Assembly (NCBI GenBank): GCA_905220665.1
Contig: CAJNAR010000024.1
Location: forward strand, 174,159 to 238,158
Reading direction: 5' to 3'
DNA: 64,000 nucleotides
DNA from: Albugo candida
Lineage: Eukaryota > Oomycota > Peronosporomycetes > Albuginales > Albuginaceae
In this document: positions 11,549 to 25,300 of the stretch, piece by piece
How the letters are laid out: each line of letters begins with the position of its first letter
Numbering within the stretch: position 1 is the stretch's first letter
Program-made: the position numbers and the translations under genes
The notes under the pieces: generated by a model
What the model was told of the DNA's origin: nothing
Databases searched by the model: none
What the model saw: only the letters and a program-made list of their open reading frames with translations

Positions 11549-14500
11549 AAATTTATTTGAAGTTCCAAGATCAGCTTTACCAGTCAAAGTGAGTATCTCT
11601 TGAAAAATGATTTCTGAACAGGAAGCGGTCGCTTTCGTCTACTACAGCAATGTTGGCAGCTGAGCGAAGAGGACGTTCTTTCGGCAAAAAAATGTCTTCT
11701 TTATTCTGAGATAGTAAACTCATCTTTGCTAAAATGCGACTAGAAACCTAAAACGCAATCTTGAGTCCTTTTTTAATCTTTTGACGAGCGGTATACGGTA
11801 CCTGCTCAATTCATTGACTTTCTATAACTGCAAGATCGACCGATGATTTTGACGTGATTCAGCCTAGAAATACACTTCCATGCATCGAGACTCGAGGACT
11901 CCCACATCGGCCCCTGATATTCATGTATCCCTTCGCAATTGTCGCGATGAAGTGTGGATAATGGATGTCGATGGGCTAATGATTGTAAAGTGGTCTTCAT
12001 CAATACAAACAAGTAAATCTCAATTTATTCAAATTTAAAAAAAGTGTATAAGCTTGTCCATTTGGGCATTATCAATCGTAGCGACAACTGACAACTTTAT
12101 ACAGTCATTGAAGTATCGCTACGAGGCAACATCCAGGTTCTAATTTGTGTCAATCAACATCTCATCACTGTATAACAATGACTCAAATTAGTGTAGCTCA
12201 CGAACGTTTTATCGATAGAAACTCGATTGATTGAAGGCGGATACTTTGTTGGCCCCATTCGTACTGACTCTCATTAAAGTGTTGCGAAGAGCTACATATT
12301 TGATTACGTTCCGCATGTTTCCCTTCATTACAGTCAGCACACTATACAACATGCGACAGCGTTTATCAAAAGATGCATATATTCTGATCAGACACGCGCT
12401 TCTAGAAAATTAGTAGCTTCCGTGACATCGTTCTTATCATGAAAAGAGATAAGAACACACGATAAACTCTTCAGACATCTTAATACTGCCACTAGACTCT
12501 GTTGAGTTGGAAGAAACTGGTAATATCATTGATACCTCGAAGAGTAATTATCTTCGCGTTTTACTGAATTGTTTTCATTTGGATGTTATGAGCTCTTAGC
12601 TAAGCTTAATTGCATATTTATTTTTTCGAATTTCTGTCGCACTCAAAGGGTTCAACATCAACGTAGTTAGTCGGTGTTATTTCTCACTACCCCATCCATG
12701 CTTGCGTCATTTTGGACCTAAAATCTCAAAATCAAAATTATATTGCAGCGGTTCCTGTTTACAAAGCTTTAAGAATTCTAATGATAATCTGGTTTCCTGA
12801 CAGAGTAGCCAGCATGTTGTTTGAAACAAGAGGATGATTTGAGAAAGAATCTTCACCTAGCATATATTTCAGAACATGGACTAATCAGTCTGCTAATAAT
12901 TCGGAAATGGAAATAGAATCGACCTCGGAATCATGAGGCTCAAAGGCTATAGAGAAAACCAACAGGATATTGTCACGGATGATTTGACGGAGTATTAGCC
13001 TCAGAGAGTTTTAGTGCAAGCAGGATCAGTTCAAAACGACTGATAGTGTAGTTAAGTAGCCTCTAAGTAATGTGAAGTTTGAATGCCTATCTGCGAGGTT
13101 TTATAGCTGGGTCGCTATAAAGATCATAATAATTCGGATTCGAGAGGAACTATGTTACCGAATGCTCTTAATATGCAGTCATACTAAGCTAGTCTGCCTT
13201 TCACCTGTGTCATTATAGGTGATTGCTAGTTCAAAGTTTTAGCGCTGAAGTTTCAATTAGAACGGTAAATCGTTGCAACAAGCATTGCAGTTGTCGAATA
13301 GAGGTAGCAGCTACGACGTCACCCATGAATGGAGTCATTGAATATAATCGTGGAAGCGTAAGTACTCAACAATTTCGACAGATCAATTTAGCAGGTTCTA
13401 AACTCGTCCAGTGTATGCAGCATCTAGAATTAGATTCCATAACTTATCCTACCGCTGGAATAACAATTGCTGTATGAGCAATCGCCGGCCTTTATCAAGT
13501 AATTTATATTGACGCATGCACAACTTTAGCGCCTACTCCCAGACATATATCTAGCTGTCACAACTTTCTTCAGCATCATGACCTGTACGCCAACTTCACT
13601 TATGTGATTGTAGGAGCGCCCTCCGAATTATGACATGATCGATTGGAAACGTTTGCTGAAATAGCTGATGATATTACATTTTCGAACGTTCAGGATAATG
13701 TGAGCAGAATTTGCAGCAGCCCTCTAAACATCTACACAAATAATCAGACAATTCCAAAACACGAAAAGTAGCTGTGATCATAGTGACAAAAGAATATACG
13801 GAGACAATGCCACAACAAGAAAGGCTTTGTGTCTGGCCCGAGCTGATTGTAGGAAGAGAGAGATGCAATGACGGGTGAAATAGAGATTCTAGTTTTTCTT
13901 GATGGAAAATGAAGTACTATTGGAACGGGCACTGTCGCAGAAAAACTGATAGACTCTAATCGTATGATAAGAGAAGAAGTGATGAAGAAGATACAAGAGG
14001 TTTTGAACTAGATAGAACATAACTTGTTGAGTAAAGATAAACAGAAGATGCTATCGAAATACCTCATTTTTATCAATCTGCAACAAGAGAAAAGTCATCC
14101 GTTCGGCGCGGCATACTGCCTACTTCTACAAAACATTTACACGAAGTATTTTTAATTTAGGATTGCTTTGCATGTTTGACATTTAGTGACACTAATGAGA
14201 GATACCCAACTGGTGAATCCAGTATGGAGGCTTTCCAGTAAGTGATGCACTAAACTACCGATGGGTTACCTCCAAAACGATGATAAAACGCTGTGACACG
14301 TGTGACTTAATTGAATAGGGATCAGAGACTATTGTCCATAATGTGTATCCAGGACACTGATAACCCGCTCGTAGAGTACAGAAATAAAAATGAAGACAGT
14401 TTTTCTTGTTTGAGCGATCCATGTTTTCGTCATTAGAATAAAATGTGTGGTAAATAGTGGCGTACCAGAAATGTTTGCTTGTATAAAAAGCAAGAAGCCA

Positions 14501-15844
14501 TTTTCAAGGGGCTGCGATGTTCGTTCACGGCACTGATAAATGTGGTGAAAACATTTCATCCGAGCTCGGATATGAGTAGTTTAATCTAAACCCAAATAAG
14601 CCTTTGGATGTGCAAATCCGCAATCAATGTTGGGATTTCCCCATGTGGTTTTCAGGTCTATCTGAACCTATGTGTGAGCTTTTGGAATCAGATCGGCAAA
14701 TCAAAGAAGAAGAGCATTGAGAAGATCGACAGATTCATGAAGAAAGACGCTCGTGGCTGAGACGTGTCATACGTCCACTAAGAAAGCAATCATAAAATCA
14801 CTCTCTACATTCAGACGCGTAATAAGAATGATGGAAACTATCTATTCCGGGCGCCATGAAGGATTTTGGTGCAATTCGAGATGGAAGAAGGTGTAAAATG
14901 AGCAGCATTTATGGACTCGGTATCCAAATTCTTAGGTTGTGTCTTCAGAATCATGGTATACTCTGGTGACTCCTTTTAAGTGGACACACTTAGGGAACTT
15001 GTGCAATTCACCTAATGATGTAAAGATCATTTATTATGTAGTTGTAGAAATGGGTTACTTCCACAGCCATCAAATTTCCAGAGCATCATGCATTCCGATG
15101 GGTTTGCTGCATTGCACGTTCTCCCGAATACAGTACTGACTGCATGAGAACTAGCATAAATGCAGCCTCCATTGAAATATAGCAGAAATGAGAAGCTAAA
15201 TCTTTTCTTACCTTGCGCTGTTGGAAGATCATGTGCATTGAGTGCACAATAACAGCCGCTGTGAAGAGACAGTTACTCTACGACAGTGAAGATTTGCAAC
15301 AAGGAACCAGATCGGCTGCGAGGAATCGCGGGAGCAAAACCGATCTATTGTGAAGGGTCCCAGTGTGAATAAGTAGGAACTCCTTCTAAGTAATTTTCAA
15401 TACATTTATTCCCCATTCTACTCTGAAGTTTACACTCTAAGACCTCACCGTTTGCCAACATGCACTGGTTGACTAGTAGATCACCGAAGCGACTGAAAAG
15501 AGTATGGTCTACGCATTGCAAGTCCAGAATAGTAAACAAAAGAGAGAAGAGTTCAGAGCGGTCTACTACATTTCTATCGAGGCACCAAACAATTCTTTTC
15601 CGTGACTCTTGCTTCTCGATCTCTGATTTGATTTTTTGTAGTCTATCCCTTTTTCATGCAGTACTACGCAAGAATATCCATGCCGCCAATCATCGAAGAG
15701 CCGAAAGCAATGATACTCGTCTCTTCCATTTCTTTTTAACCTCTCTCAGCTACTCAATGGATTATCTCAAGAGCAGTCACAAGATGAAAATGCTGATGAA
15801 AAGAAAGGGTCGTATCAAGCAAGTGTGCAATTTTCTCATGAAGT
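11549..15844. other. decayed sequence, no intact gene
   Basis: No frame with domain content was found. On the minus strand around 15345-15640 the reading frames give a protein-like stretch (including RSELFSLLFTILDLQ and FGDLLVNQCMLANGEVLEC) with an upstream continuation. It may be a relic exon of an unidentified gene. Everything else appears random. Confidence 0.4.
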
Positions 15845-16345
15845 AACGAAAACAGTTTGCGTATTTCATTACAAATTCTATGTAGGGGCTACTGCAGTTG
15901 ATTCCATTCTCGTGATAAACTTGAATGAGTCAGTTTTTGACGATTTCGTACCACGAGTACCATCAGGACCAATACTTCACTAGTATTTGGACACACTAGG
16001 TTGGTACCTTAATGTAGTGATGCTTGCTTCCTCACGTTGCATGATACCTCGACGGTGCTGACCATCGTGCACCCAGCATCCAAGATGATATCTTGAATGT
16101 AGTGCATACGTCAACTTTGCCAATTAGCACACTAAACTGCGTATTGGTACTTACATCGATGAGGGTGAATACTATTTTTATAAGCATGATTGTGCTGTAT
16201 TGCTACTTCCTCTTGCATGTTTATCCAATGTTTGAAATTGTGTCCATCTTCGAAGCCTCTTGCATTTTTTCCTTATTGCTACGGTCCACAACACGCATGT
16301 TACAGCGCTTATCCTGTACTTTGTGTTCATGGAAACTCTACTGAT
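15845..16345 (-). pseudogene. truncated duplicate of the BAG/Hsp20 gene
   Basis: This stretch resembles the 3' part of the BAG/alpha-crystallin gene at 29445-30512 and about 275 bp of its 3' flank. 15845-16200 parallels 29168-29540 (shared blocks gatttcgtaccac/ggtttcgtaccat and atatcttgaatgt.gtgcat). 16252-16310 parallels 30018-30075. About 430 bp in between is missing, so the copy has an internal deletion as well as many substitutions and stops. It points to an old duplication of this locus, now decayed. Confidence 0.7.
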
Positions 16346-18127
16346 ATGTCTTGCCATTGATGCCTTCGTTTACACTTCCTGGGGACTCTGAGAATAGCTC
16401 CGTAATTTTATGAAAAAATAGGCCGTTTCCAAAATCCGAGTGCTTCTTATCATGACTTAACTACTTCTGTCGTTTAAGACTCAGTGACATATATTGAATT
16501 CATCTCAAAAACTTGCTTGAAAGATTTACTTCTGGCCGTAAACTACAGCAGAAATACGATAATTTGTCGTTTCAAAGTAGGTTTTATGTCCTATTTTATA
16601 CCTGATTTAGACTGCTGAGAGAAATAGTAGTGTTGAAGCATGCAGATAGAGGCACAAATAGGAAGTAGCATACTGCTAAACTCCTTAAACTCCTTTCACC
16701 TATTTGCTCCTTTTTATAACACAGTTATACCCTCAAAATTGCACGGTGCGTAAATCCTCTTCACTATCAAGAGAGTCGTCCTTCAAGTTGACATTTCCTT
16801 CTTGATATTAGTCCACTGACAGTCCTGAACTATACAATAGTCAAAACAGCACCAAGCAAGAATATTGAGAAATCGAAAGTGTGATGTCAATGTATGGAAA
16901 CATACCTTCCACTTTGGGAGCCTTTGCAGCAATAAGTATATTCAAACGAAAGAAGTCCAAGAGATGTTCGATCCAACTGCGGACTTTGTGGAGGTATCAC
17001 AAGAAACACGATTGACTCGAGGTCACCACTCTAAGCAAAATGTCGTAAGTCAACTTCGTGAGTATTTTGACCGTGTATCAGAGAGCTATACCTAAAGTAT
17101 CCCATACGATTCGATATGTCCCGGATGAGCACCAGCTTTGCATTGATTATCATACTTTGCACTAGTTCGATTTTTCAACTGTTTATGTAAATGAATGCAT
17201 CGCAGAGCTCAAGAAAGGAGAATGCTGGGCTTGTGGCAGCATTATAATAAGGCGAAAGATTGGCTCGAGCAGAAATATAGTGACCAATAACATGATTGGT
17301 GAAAGATCATGTCTGCAAAAGGACAAGGCGCTTTTTAATATCTTTGCCATTTTTGATTATTTTCTTTCAGTAGCAAGGCCTTACGTATATAAAAAGCTTG
17401 ATGAACGATTCTTGCAACATATGAGATTGTGGTTTTTGACGCGTCTGAAGGCTTGCAATGAAATTAGGTGCTACAAGAAAGCTAAAACTAATACGCTAGT
17501 CTGATTCTACAAGAACGCAACAATTCTTTTATTGCTGTCTATAGTTCATGCAGGCATCGGCGTGGAATTGCTAGAGCTCGTATAAACACGAATGCATTTC
17601 AATCTTCTGAAAGCCACCGTACTTCATTTTTCCTATGGTTCTAGAACTTGAGTAGGTAAATGCTTGCAAGGCCTCCAACTTATAGCAGTAAGTCTTTATC
17701 CTTTCTTTCAAATTGTACTGGCAACATGGTGATTGACTTCAAGATTCAGTCATTTTATAGCCTTTTTCTCGTTCATTTGCTGCTTTCATGAAAGCGCTAG
17801 GTTTCTTTATTCACCGGATATTGTATAGCATCAATCAAAGCCATAAAATTGTCTATCCTTGAAAATTAGCTGGATGATATACGATGTATCGGTGATATTC
17901 ACTACGATATCTAATCATACAACTGTACACGAGAAGGTGGCGTCGTACTATGGCGCTCTAAAGAGGTTACAAAAATCGGAATGGAATGTACAAGATTGAA
18001 AGCAGCTAGCTGTTAGCAAGTGTTCTGGTTAAGAGGTTCCGATATTCTGGTCATATTGTCACTCAAGCGTTAGTTAGACAACGGTTGAGATCATACTCAA
18101 TCCTCTTACCTGTCACTATTTAAGAAA
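16346..18127. other. decayed sequence, possible gene relic near 16.9-17.5 kb
   Basis: Plus-strand frames at 16865-17095 and 17280-17504 (76 and 74 codons) read as plausible protein but have no start context or motif I can identify. They are separated by stops. No intact gene is supported. Confidence 0.35.
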
Positions 18128-18282
18128 GGGAGCCGCTATGGCCACAGACATTGATACTTCGGCCACAGACAAAACTACTACGGCCACTGACAATTGATCT
18201 AACCAATCACAGATCACAAAATTTAATTGTTGCTAAGTACGCCAGCCAATCAGGTCACTTGTATACTTTTATACACGAGCTC
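18128..18282 (+). repeat. MULE TIR (inverted partner at 50638-50778)
   Basis: It contains three ggccac(a/t)gac repeats, the block ccaatcacagatcac, and tcaggtcacttgtatac; its inner edge is atacacgagctc. The same succession occurs inverted at 50638-50778, where one of the ggccacagac units is missing. The left flank is atttaagaaa. Confidence 0.8.
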
Positions 18283-18330
18283 ATTCCCGAATCCGGCTAG
18301 ATATACGCAGCACTCTCAGCAAGCACGAAC

Positions 18331-20560
18331 ATGGAGCAGCAGCAGAACGAGCAATTCACCGCGCAGAAGACCATGGGAAAACATATGAATGTGGTAGCTG
18401 CTGTAAATGGCTATGGAATCGTCCTCAAGTCCTCATACAGGCAACGAGATGGATATAAAGTTGTGCACTACAAATGCGATCGTGGAGGCGTAGATCGAAA
18501 CCGTCACGGACTTGTCCAAGAAGAAAGCGTTCGGAAGGCGAAAGGCAGTGCACTCATTGACTGTCTTTTCTGAGGTGTTGGACAGGAATTGAAAGGTAAA
18601 GCCACGCATCATGGTTCAATGAGTTTACCGAGAATTCAACGTTCTTATTAACAATCTTCTCCCAATAACAGACGGCACCTGGTACTTTACAATTACATGC
18701 AACGAGCATCACCACGAGCCTTCCACCGTCAGGACAGCTCATCCAGTTCACACTCGCATCTCGGAGTCTCAAGAGTAAGAATCGCTTGAGTCTTTCAGTA
18801 CGAACCTGCCTAGCTTTCAAACCATCATGCTAGAGCAAGGCCAGCAATTTCAATTCACTAAGCGAAAGCTCTGTAATTTGAAGCAAAAGAATGCAATCAG
18901 GAAACTCGATGGACGAACTCCAACGGATATGCTGTTCGAAACCTTCACGGACTTTAGACTCGAAATAAATATCGAGAAAGATTCCGATGGGCGCATCACA
19001 CCTTTTCTTCACTTATTCAAAGAATGCGGACTCTTAAGGAAGAACTGTGACGTCTTGTTGCTACATTGCACCTATAAAGCAAGCAAGACGAGATTTCCTT
19101 GGCTCCACGTTTTGGGAAATAGCATGCTATATTCTACGTTCTCGGCGGCCTTCTTTTTCATGAAGAACGAGGATGCTGACTCGTATGTTACCGCCATCAA
19201 CTTCTTACGACAACTTTTTCACGTCGACCATCAACTGAAAGCATTCGTTACTGACCGAGAGATTGCTCTCATGAACGCTTTTCGGATACTTTTTCCTTTG
19301 GCATCTATCCTGCTTTGCATTTGACACATCGAGAAGAACGTCGTGTCCAAATGCAAGCTCCATTTTACTGGAAAGGATGATGAGTGGAAAGCATTTTCGA
19401 GGGATTGGTGATCGGTAACTTGCAATTTGTTGTTTGTGTTCAGTAATTTTCATTCATGTTCTAAGTTATTCCTTGTTGTGCAGGTGGTTTACTCAAACAC
19501 GATGGCGAAGTTAAATGATAATTGAGAAATCTCCCAACTCATATGAACAGAACGCTATACGTAAACTGTGGAGTATCTAGCCAAGACGTGGATCGTTCCC
19601 CACAAGGACAAATCCGTTCGAGCATGAACGCATTTGATTCGGCACTTCGGTCACACAGTCACTTCACACGGAGAAGGTGACCACAATGTCGTGAAAGAGT
19701 TCATCGCAATCAGCATGGGAAATCTGTTTGGGTGATGCGAGCGGACTATTTCAGTCCATAAAAAGCTTCTAGATTGAATTCACTACAGAACTGGCGAAGC
19801 AGCAATTGAATATCATACCCTTCGCGCAGCCGGCCCCACGTGCTGACATTCTTCTGCATATCAACCGTTAAGATCTCATATTACGCTTCCGGAAATTATT
19901 AAACCGGTTAGTTTATAACATTCCTTTCTTCCTACGTGTTCTCTCCAATTACTGAAGTTTCGCAATTACACTGTAAATAGCTCGACGTCCAATGGAAACC
20001 GGCGGGAAGCCATGATCTTCTACTTTTGCTACCATCTGGAGGATAACTTGCGAGCATCAGTTGCGGCAAAACATTGCAAGCGGGAGGAGGCTTGAGTTGA
20101 TCGAATGCGATGTTCATTGGCACCTTCATCAACTCCCTACAGTACGTCCTCTAGTTTCAGGCCACCCAGATGATGCTTTGCCAGTTCTTTTCGAAACATT
20201 ACGCGAAAATTTCAGCAACCTACCTTGACACCAGAAAGAGGCAGTCTTTGGACGATCTGGAAGAGATATAACAGGTATTTCTGGGCGACTAATTTTTTTC
20301 CGTTTGATATTTCAATGGGTATTAACGCTGTTTAAATAAGCAAACACGACAAGTTCTCGAAGAGCCGGAGGTTGCTCGAACGAGAGGAATACCAAGAGGA
20401 ACGAGCAACGAAACCTCGACGCGACGAGACCCTTCTCAATTTGAATACGTAGAGGGGATGCCTCCCAAGAAGAGGAAGGCGCCAACGTTCGGTGGTTGTC
20501 ATCAAAAAGGGCACCGACGTTTATCTGCAGCGTTTCCAGTCAATGCACAGAGCCAAAATC
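18331..20560 (+). pseudogene. FAR1/MULE transposase pseudogene
   Basis: ATG at 18331 opens 80 codons with a FAR1-like DNA-binding start (NGYGIVLKSSYRQRDG, then YKCDRGG...RNR). After a frame change, WYFTITCNEHHHEPST completes the zinc-binding domain. The frame at 18827-19324 holds the MULE core: NCDVLLLHCTYKASKTR, with the first acidic residue replaced by His, then FVTDREIALMNAF with the second Asp, then FPLASILLCI interrupted by a stop before HIEKN. A basic, zinc-knuckle-like C-terminus (MPPKKRKAPTFGGCHQKGH) is readable near 20459-20515. Multiple stops and shifts make it inactive. Confidence 0.75.
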
Positions 20561-20836
20561 AATATCTCGCAACATTTGAACGTCATCCCATCAAAGCTTT
20601 TTAACAGCAACAGCCACCTTTGCAACATTCTACTCCTTAAAGTATCTACTATTGACCTACAATATATAGATATCAGAAAAAAAGGTACCTAGTCTAGAAC
20701 AATATAAACAAAAAGAGCGTAAGAAACAGAATGAACTCGTGTATAACTTCTCAATTTGCCGGCTACTACGTAACCCGTCAATTCAGTACAAAACAACTCG
20801 AAAACTACTTGTTTCTACTCTTTCCTCTCGAAAAAA

Positions 20837-22328
20837 ATGGTTCAAGTCGACATATCAACACAACCCAGGGTGCTAGCGTCCACTTATGGTGACGTGGCAA
20901 CTCTAATAGCTCACCCAGCTTTAGGTGATTGCATGATTGTTGTTGAGTCGTCACCACTGTGTGATGACGTGGAAAGTACCTCCACCCCCAATGTGACGGT
21001 ATAGATTAATACCGTACTACAGGTGGTGGATGTGGTACCAGTGGTACTGTCATTGCCTCGTCACAGGGTGACCCAAAGGCAAACTGCAAGTGTGGACGAC
21101 ACTAACAGTCCCACTCCCCTCAAGAATTGGAGACGAGGAAACCTGAACGGAAGCTCTCCGATAAAATCTCGTTGGAGCTTAATATTCCCCCATCTATCAC
21201 ACCACCAGGGGCAACAGCTTTATTACAGCCCTCTCCTCCCATCCTCCAACTGACAACTCAGTCACTACCAACCACGGGTGAAGCGGGATGGAGATGGATC
21301 CATAAAGTTGGCATGGACTTGTGGAAAACTTAATCGGCTGGAGCCGTTCGAACAAATGGTCTCCAAAGCACCACCTCTTGCGATCCCGAAGTTAGCGACC
21401 AGCAATTATTTTTCTGCGCTCGCAACTATGGAGGTGGAGAGCGAAGAAATCAACGAAATTCAGTCCGGAGAATGGCAATCGCATCCAAAGCATCCTCGTG
21501 ATAGCACGGATGTCAAAAGAGGTGTCTACTTCGAAAGAGGCGGCACACTTTTATAATAAGCGTCATACAACGGCGGAAAAAGTGGAGTGACCAACCAGAA
21601 TTGGCGAAATAGGAGAGCTCATGAAAATCGATTCCAAAAATGCCCTCCGCCCGCTCCGACCGGACAAGCTCGTTTAAGCTGATGCGTGCATACCTCCTGT
21701 GTGCAAGCTGGTACAATTTTGTACAAACCCGGAAAAGATCATTTTAGCGATACTCGATCATCCGATCAGCATGAATGGTGTGCTACTCGCGTGCATGGAG
21801 TCAAATGATAAAGCATTGGATGAACTGGCGCATTTACTGATGATTAATCGCGTTTCGCAGCACACAATCTCGTCGAAGATGTTATGTTTGCGACACGACG
21901 GAGTCGCCACGTTGGTGGAAACGTTCCCTCCAAGCGGTCTGTCTTGTTCCATAAATTCATGTCGTGGTGGACGTCAGTGCTAGACATAGTTCTCGGCTTG
22001 ACTCGAGCAACCAAAGCACTCGCATTTTTGGAACTCTTCTTTATGTGTACTGCCCTGACATTCTGCACAAACGATCACTGGATTCAAAATCACACCGATA
22101 GACCAGTGATCTGGATTCCGGATCACCATTGTCGTTTACTCCCCCTCAATGTGCTTATCTTGTTGTTACGCTCCGACGTGGGCATAAAGTGTTGGTCGCA
22201 ATGGTTTGGTGGTGAATGGCAAGGACTTCTCTGTGGCGATATCGGCGAGCTCTCAGTCAATCTCAGCTTTTTCCCTGAAGAGAAAGCAACACTCCACCTC
22301 TCAAAAGAAGATGGTGAAATGAGGTTGA
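20837..22328 (+). pseudogene. LINE ORF1-like region, broken
   Basis: ATG at 20837 opens 55 codons before a stop at 21002-21004. Further segments follow in shifted frames, including KLATSNYFSALATMEVE near 21400, a block typical of the linker before the RNA-binding part of LINE ORF1 proteins. The region 21.7-22.3 kb reads as a gag-like domain in alternating frames. Assignment as ORF1 relies mainly on position upstream of ORF2. Confidence 0.5.
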
Positions 22329-25300
22329 TTGCCAACAGTCCACTTCAGCGTGAATGCTAAGGGCCCCTCGATTATTTCAACGTGGAACAATATCTCAACA
22401 CTCACGGTGAATGTCAATGGAATTCATAAAAATGGTCATCTTCTTATCGAACACATCCTATCACAACACTCCATTTGTTGTGTTCAAGAAACCAAGTTTT
22501 ACGATCACAACCAACTAGACTCATTTCAGTTTTTATTATCCTCCAATATGCAGCACAAAATGTTTGTCAATTATCACAACAGTGCTTTTCTCCATCCGAC
22601 TCCAAACCGCAGTGGCGGCGTCATGACAATCCTTCGTTCGGACTTTCCCGGCTACTCAACGGCTGAAGAACTCACCGAACGAAGCATTCGAAATCGTTAT
22701 TTGGTTTTGCGTCGTATCATTCACGATGGACCGGTGTATCTTCACAATGTATATGCACCGGTCAAGGCCGAGGAACGAGTGGGTTTTTATGAGTTATTGC
22801 TTTCCAACACTTTCGAATCGACCGCAACACATATCGTATTTGGTGATTTCAACACACCACTCGATCCAGCTAACGATGCTTCGAGAGGAACAATTCGACA
22901 CGAACCAAGTCGATTAGCGTGTTTGGAATGGATTTCACAGTTGGGTGTGGTAGACGCGTGACGAATCCAACATCCGACTGAAAACGTCTTTAAAGGACCA
23001 TTACCGCGCAAGAATCGACTTGATAATATCTGCATGTCGGAAGAGCTATTCAATATGGTATACAAAACCTCTGAGTATTTTCGTCCACGACATGCGGGAG
23101 ATCATCTGGCACAAAAAGTAACTTTTGCAAATCCAACTCAATCTCCGGGTCGAGGATATTGGAAATGTTCATTACGACTATTTGAATATCCTAAAGTTGT
23201 CGAAGCAATCAAATTGGAAGCGATTTTGGTGCTCGAACAGTTACGGACAACTTCGAATCCCGGTAAAATGTGGGAAAGTTGGAAGACGAAGATCAAGAAA
23301 CATCTTCAAAGCATTGAACAAAGGGTTGTACAAGATAGCCGACGTGATGTTGAGTCTAGCCAGTGTTTTGGAAGTCGCAGCAGCTCGATATCGCATCCAA
23401 GACACCAAAGAGTCACGGTATTTTTACGAATCGAGTCTCCAACAATTTAGAATTTCAGTCGAAAACAATGCGAAATACAACCAAGATGAAAGCTAACATC
23501 AAGTGAAGCATATGGAGAACTCTTCAAAGCATTTTTTTCGCCCTCCGGATAGTTCTTGTCGTCGCGTGCCGATCAAAACTGTCATCAAATAATGTGGTAC
23601 CGTGACATCGAACCCGAGGGAGATTATTGACGAATTCATAGATCATTGGGGTGGCGTCATGGGCTCTCTTTATAGCTCAGAGACCGACTTAACTAATCAA
23701 TGTGCAAGAAAGCAAAAGAGTTACTCGATTCGATTCAAGTATTCCTTGCCTCAGCAGAGCAAGATTGTCTCTCAACTCGCTTAAGCACGACCGAGATGGC
23801 GGATGCGATCAAGCACATGCGGGGTAGTTCTTCTCCAGGTATGGATGGACTACCAGCTGCATTTTATCAGCTTGATCCGGGAACGTTTGGCGAGTGTCTG
23901 AAGATCGTGTTCGAATATCAGGTAGAAAGACGAATTTAACTTCGATCACAACGTCACTCGGCAATAACATTATTGTACAAAAAAGGATCACGAGGTGATC
24001 CTGGCAACTATCGACCGATCGCACTGCGTCGATGTGTGAGTACTTTCAAAAGTGTTGGCGTATCGATTGCAACGTTATTTGCCAAAATTGATCCATCAAG
24101 ATCAAAAAGCATTTGTGCGAGGACGGTCAATGCATCATCATATTCGACATATCGCTGACATTCAATCCTTGGTCACTCATCGTGGGGAGGAAGCTTCTGC
24201 GACTTTTTTCGACTTTGAGAAAGCTTGTGATCGAGTCAATTTGACGTACATGTTTCGCGTTTTGGAAAAAATGGGCTTTGGAAAAAGTTTTATCGACTGG
24301 GTTTGTCTTTTGTACAATAACACAAAGGCGCAGTTGATGATTAATGGAAATATCACACCGTTCATTACACCACAACGTGGAGTGAAACAAGGTGATCCTC
24401 TCTCAGCATTACTTTTTCTGATGACGATCGAACCTTTGGGAAATTTACTTCGACAACATGAAGAACATGGCATTTGGATTAATGGCACGACTGTCACAAC
24501 TGGATTATTTTGTGCGGACGACTCGACATTGCTTTCAGAGATACCAAATGGTGTTTTGACGCAACTCGAACTCTTCCAAGTCTATTGCGATGGATCGGGT
24601 GCGAAACTCAACTTGAGTAAATCATCTTTGCTCTCGTTTAATCGGACCATGCCGTGTCCACGTATTCCCAATTTGACCATAATGGGTCCGGAGGATTCGT
24701 TCAAGTATTTGGGCATTCCGCTCGGCTAGAAACCAACTCATTCGATGGTTGTAGATAAGCGTTTTTACGATGAGTTTGATGTGTGGTTTCGACGAGCACG
24801 AACTGTCCGTGGTCGACTGCTGGTTGCGCAGACGATGATTTTGTCACGTCTGTGTCATTAAACGATGCATGTGGACATTCCAGCAAAGACATTTCGACAG
24901 TGACAATCGATGTTAAATCGATTCGTGCTAGGTCGGAAACACAAAAAAGATTCAATACACGTCTACCTTCTCAGAACAAAGCTTTTAAATCGACGCCGAC
25001 ACCATGGTGGACTTCAGGTTCCTATTTTGGTGGGACGACAGAAGCTACAACTCACTTAATTATTCCATAACTTGCATCCGATGCGTCGACAATTACTCCT
25101 GCGAATTGGACAACTGCTTTCTCGACGGAATTATTACAACTTATCCAGCCTTCCTTTGCATCACACAAGCCGATGATTATATTCACCATCGCACCCCATT
25201 GGCGTGGAAAAGGTTTTGATGGGAGAGCACATATTCTCGGTGAAAAAGCGCATTTAAATGTGGCATCAGGTTGAGTGGAGCATTACAAATTCAGATTTGG

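Larger units (their letters stand above)
18128..20700 (+). mobile_element. decayed FAR1-type MULE, left end present
   Basis: A TIR starts gggagccgctatggccacag and is followed 49 bp later by a broken transposase in plus orientation. No right TIR is found before the LINE that starts near 20.8 kb. The only matching inverted TIR in the window is at 50638-50778. Interruption by the LINE or deletion would explain the missing end. Confidence 0.6.
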
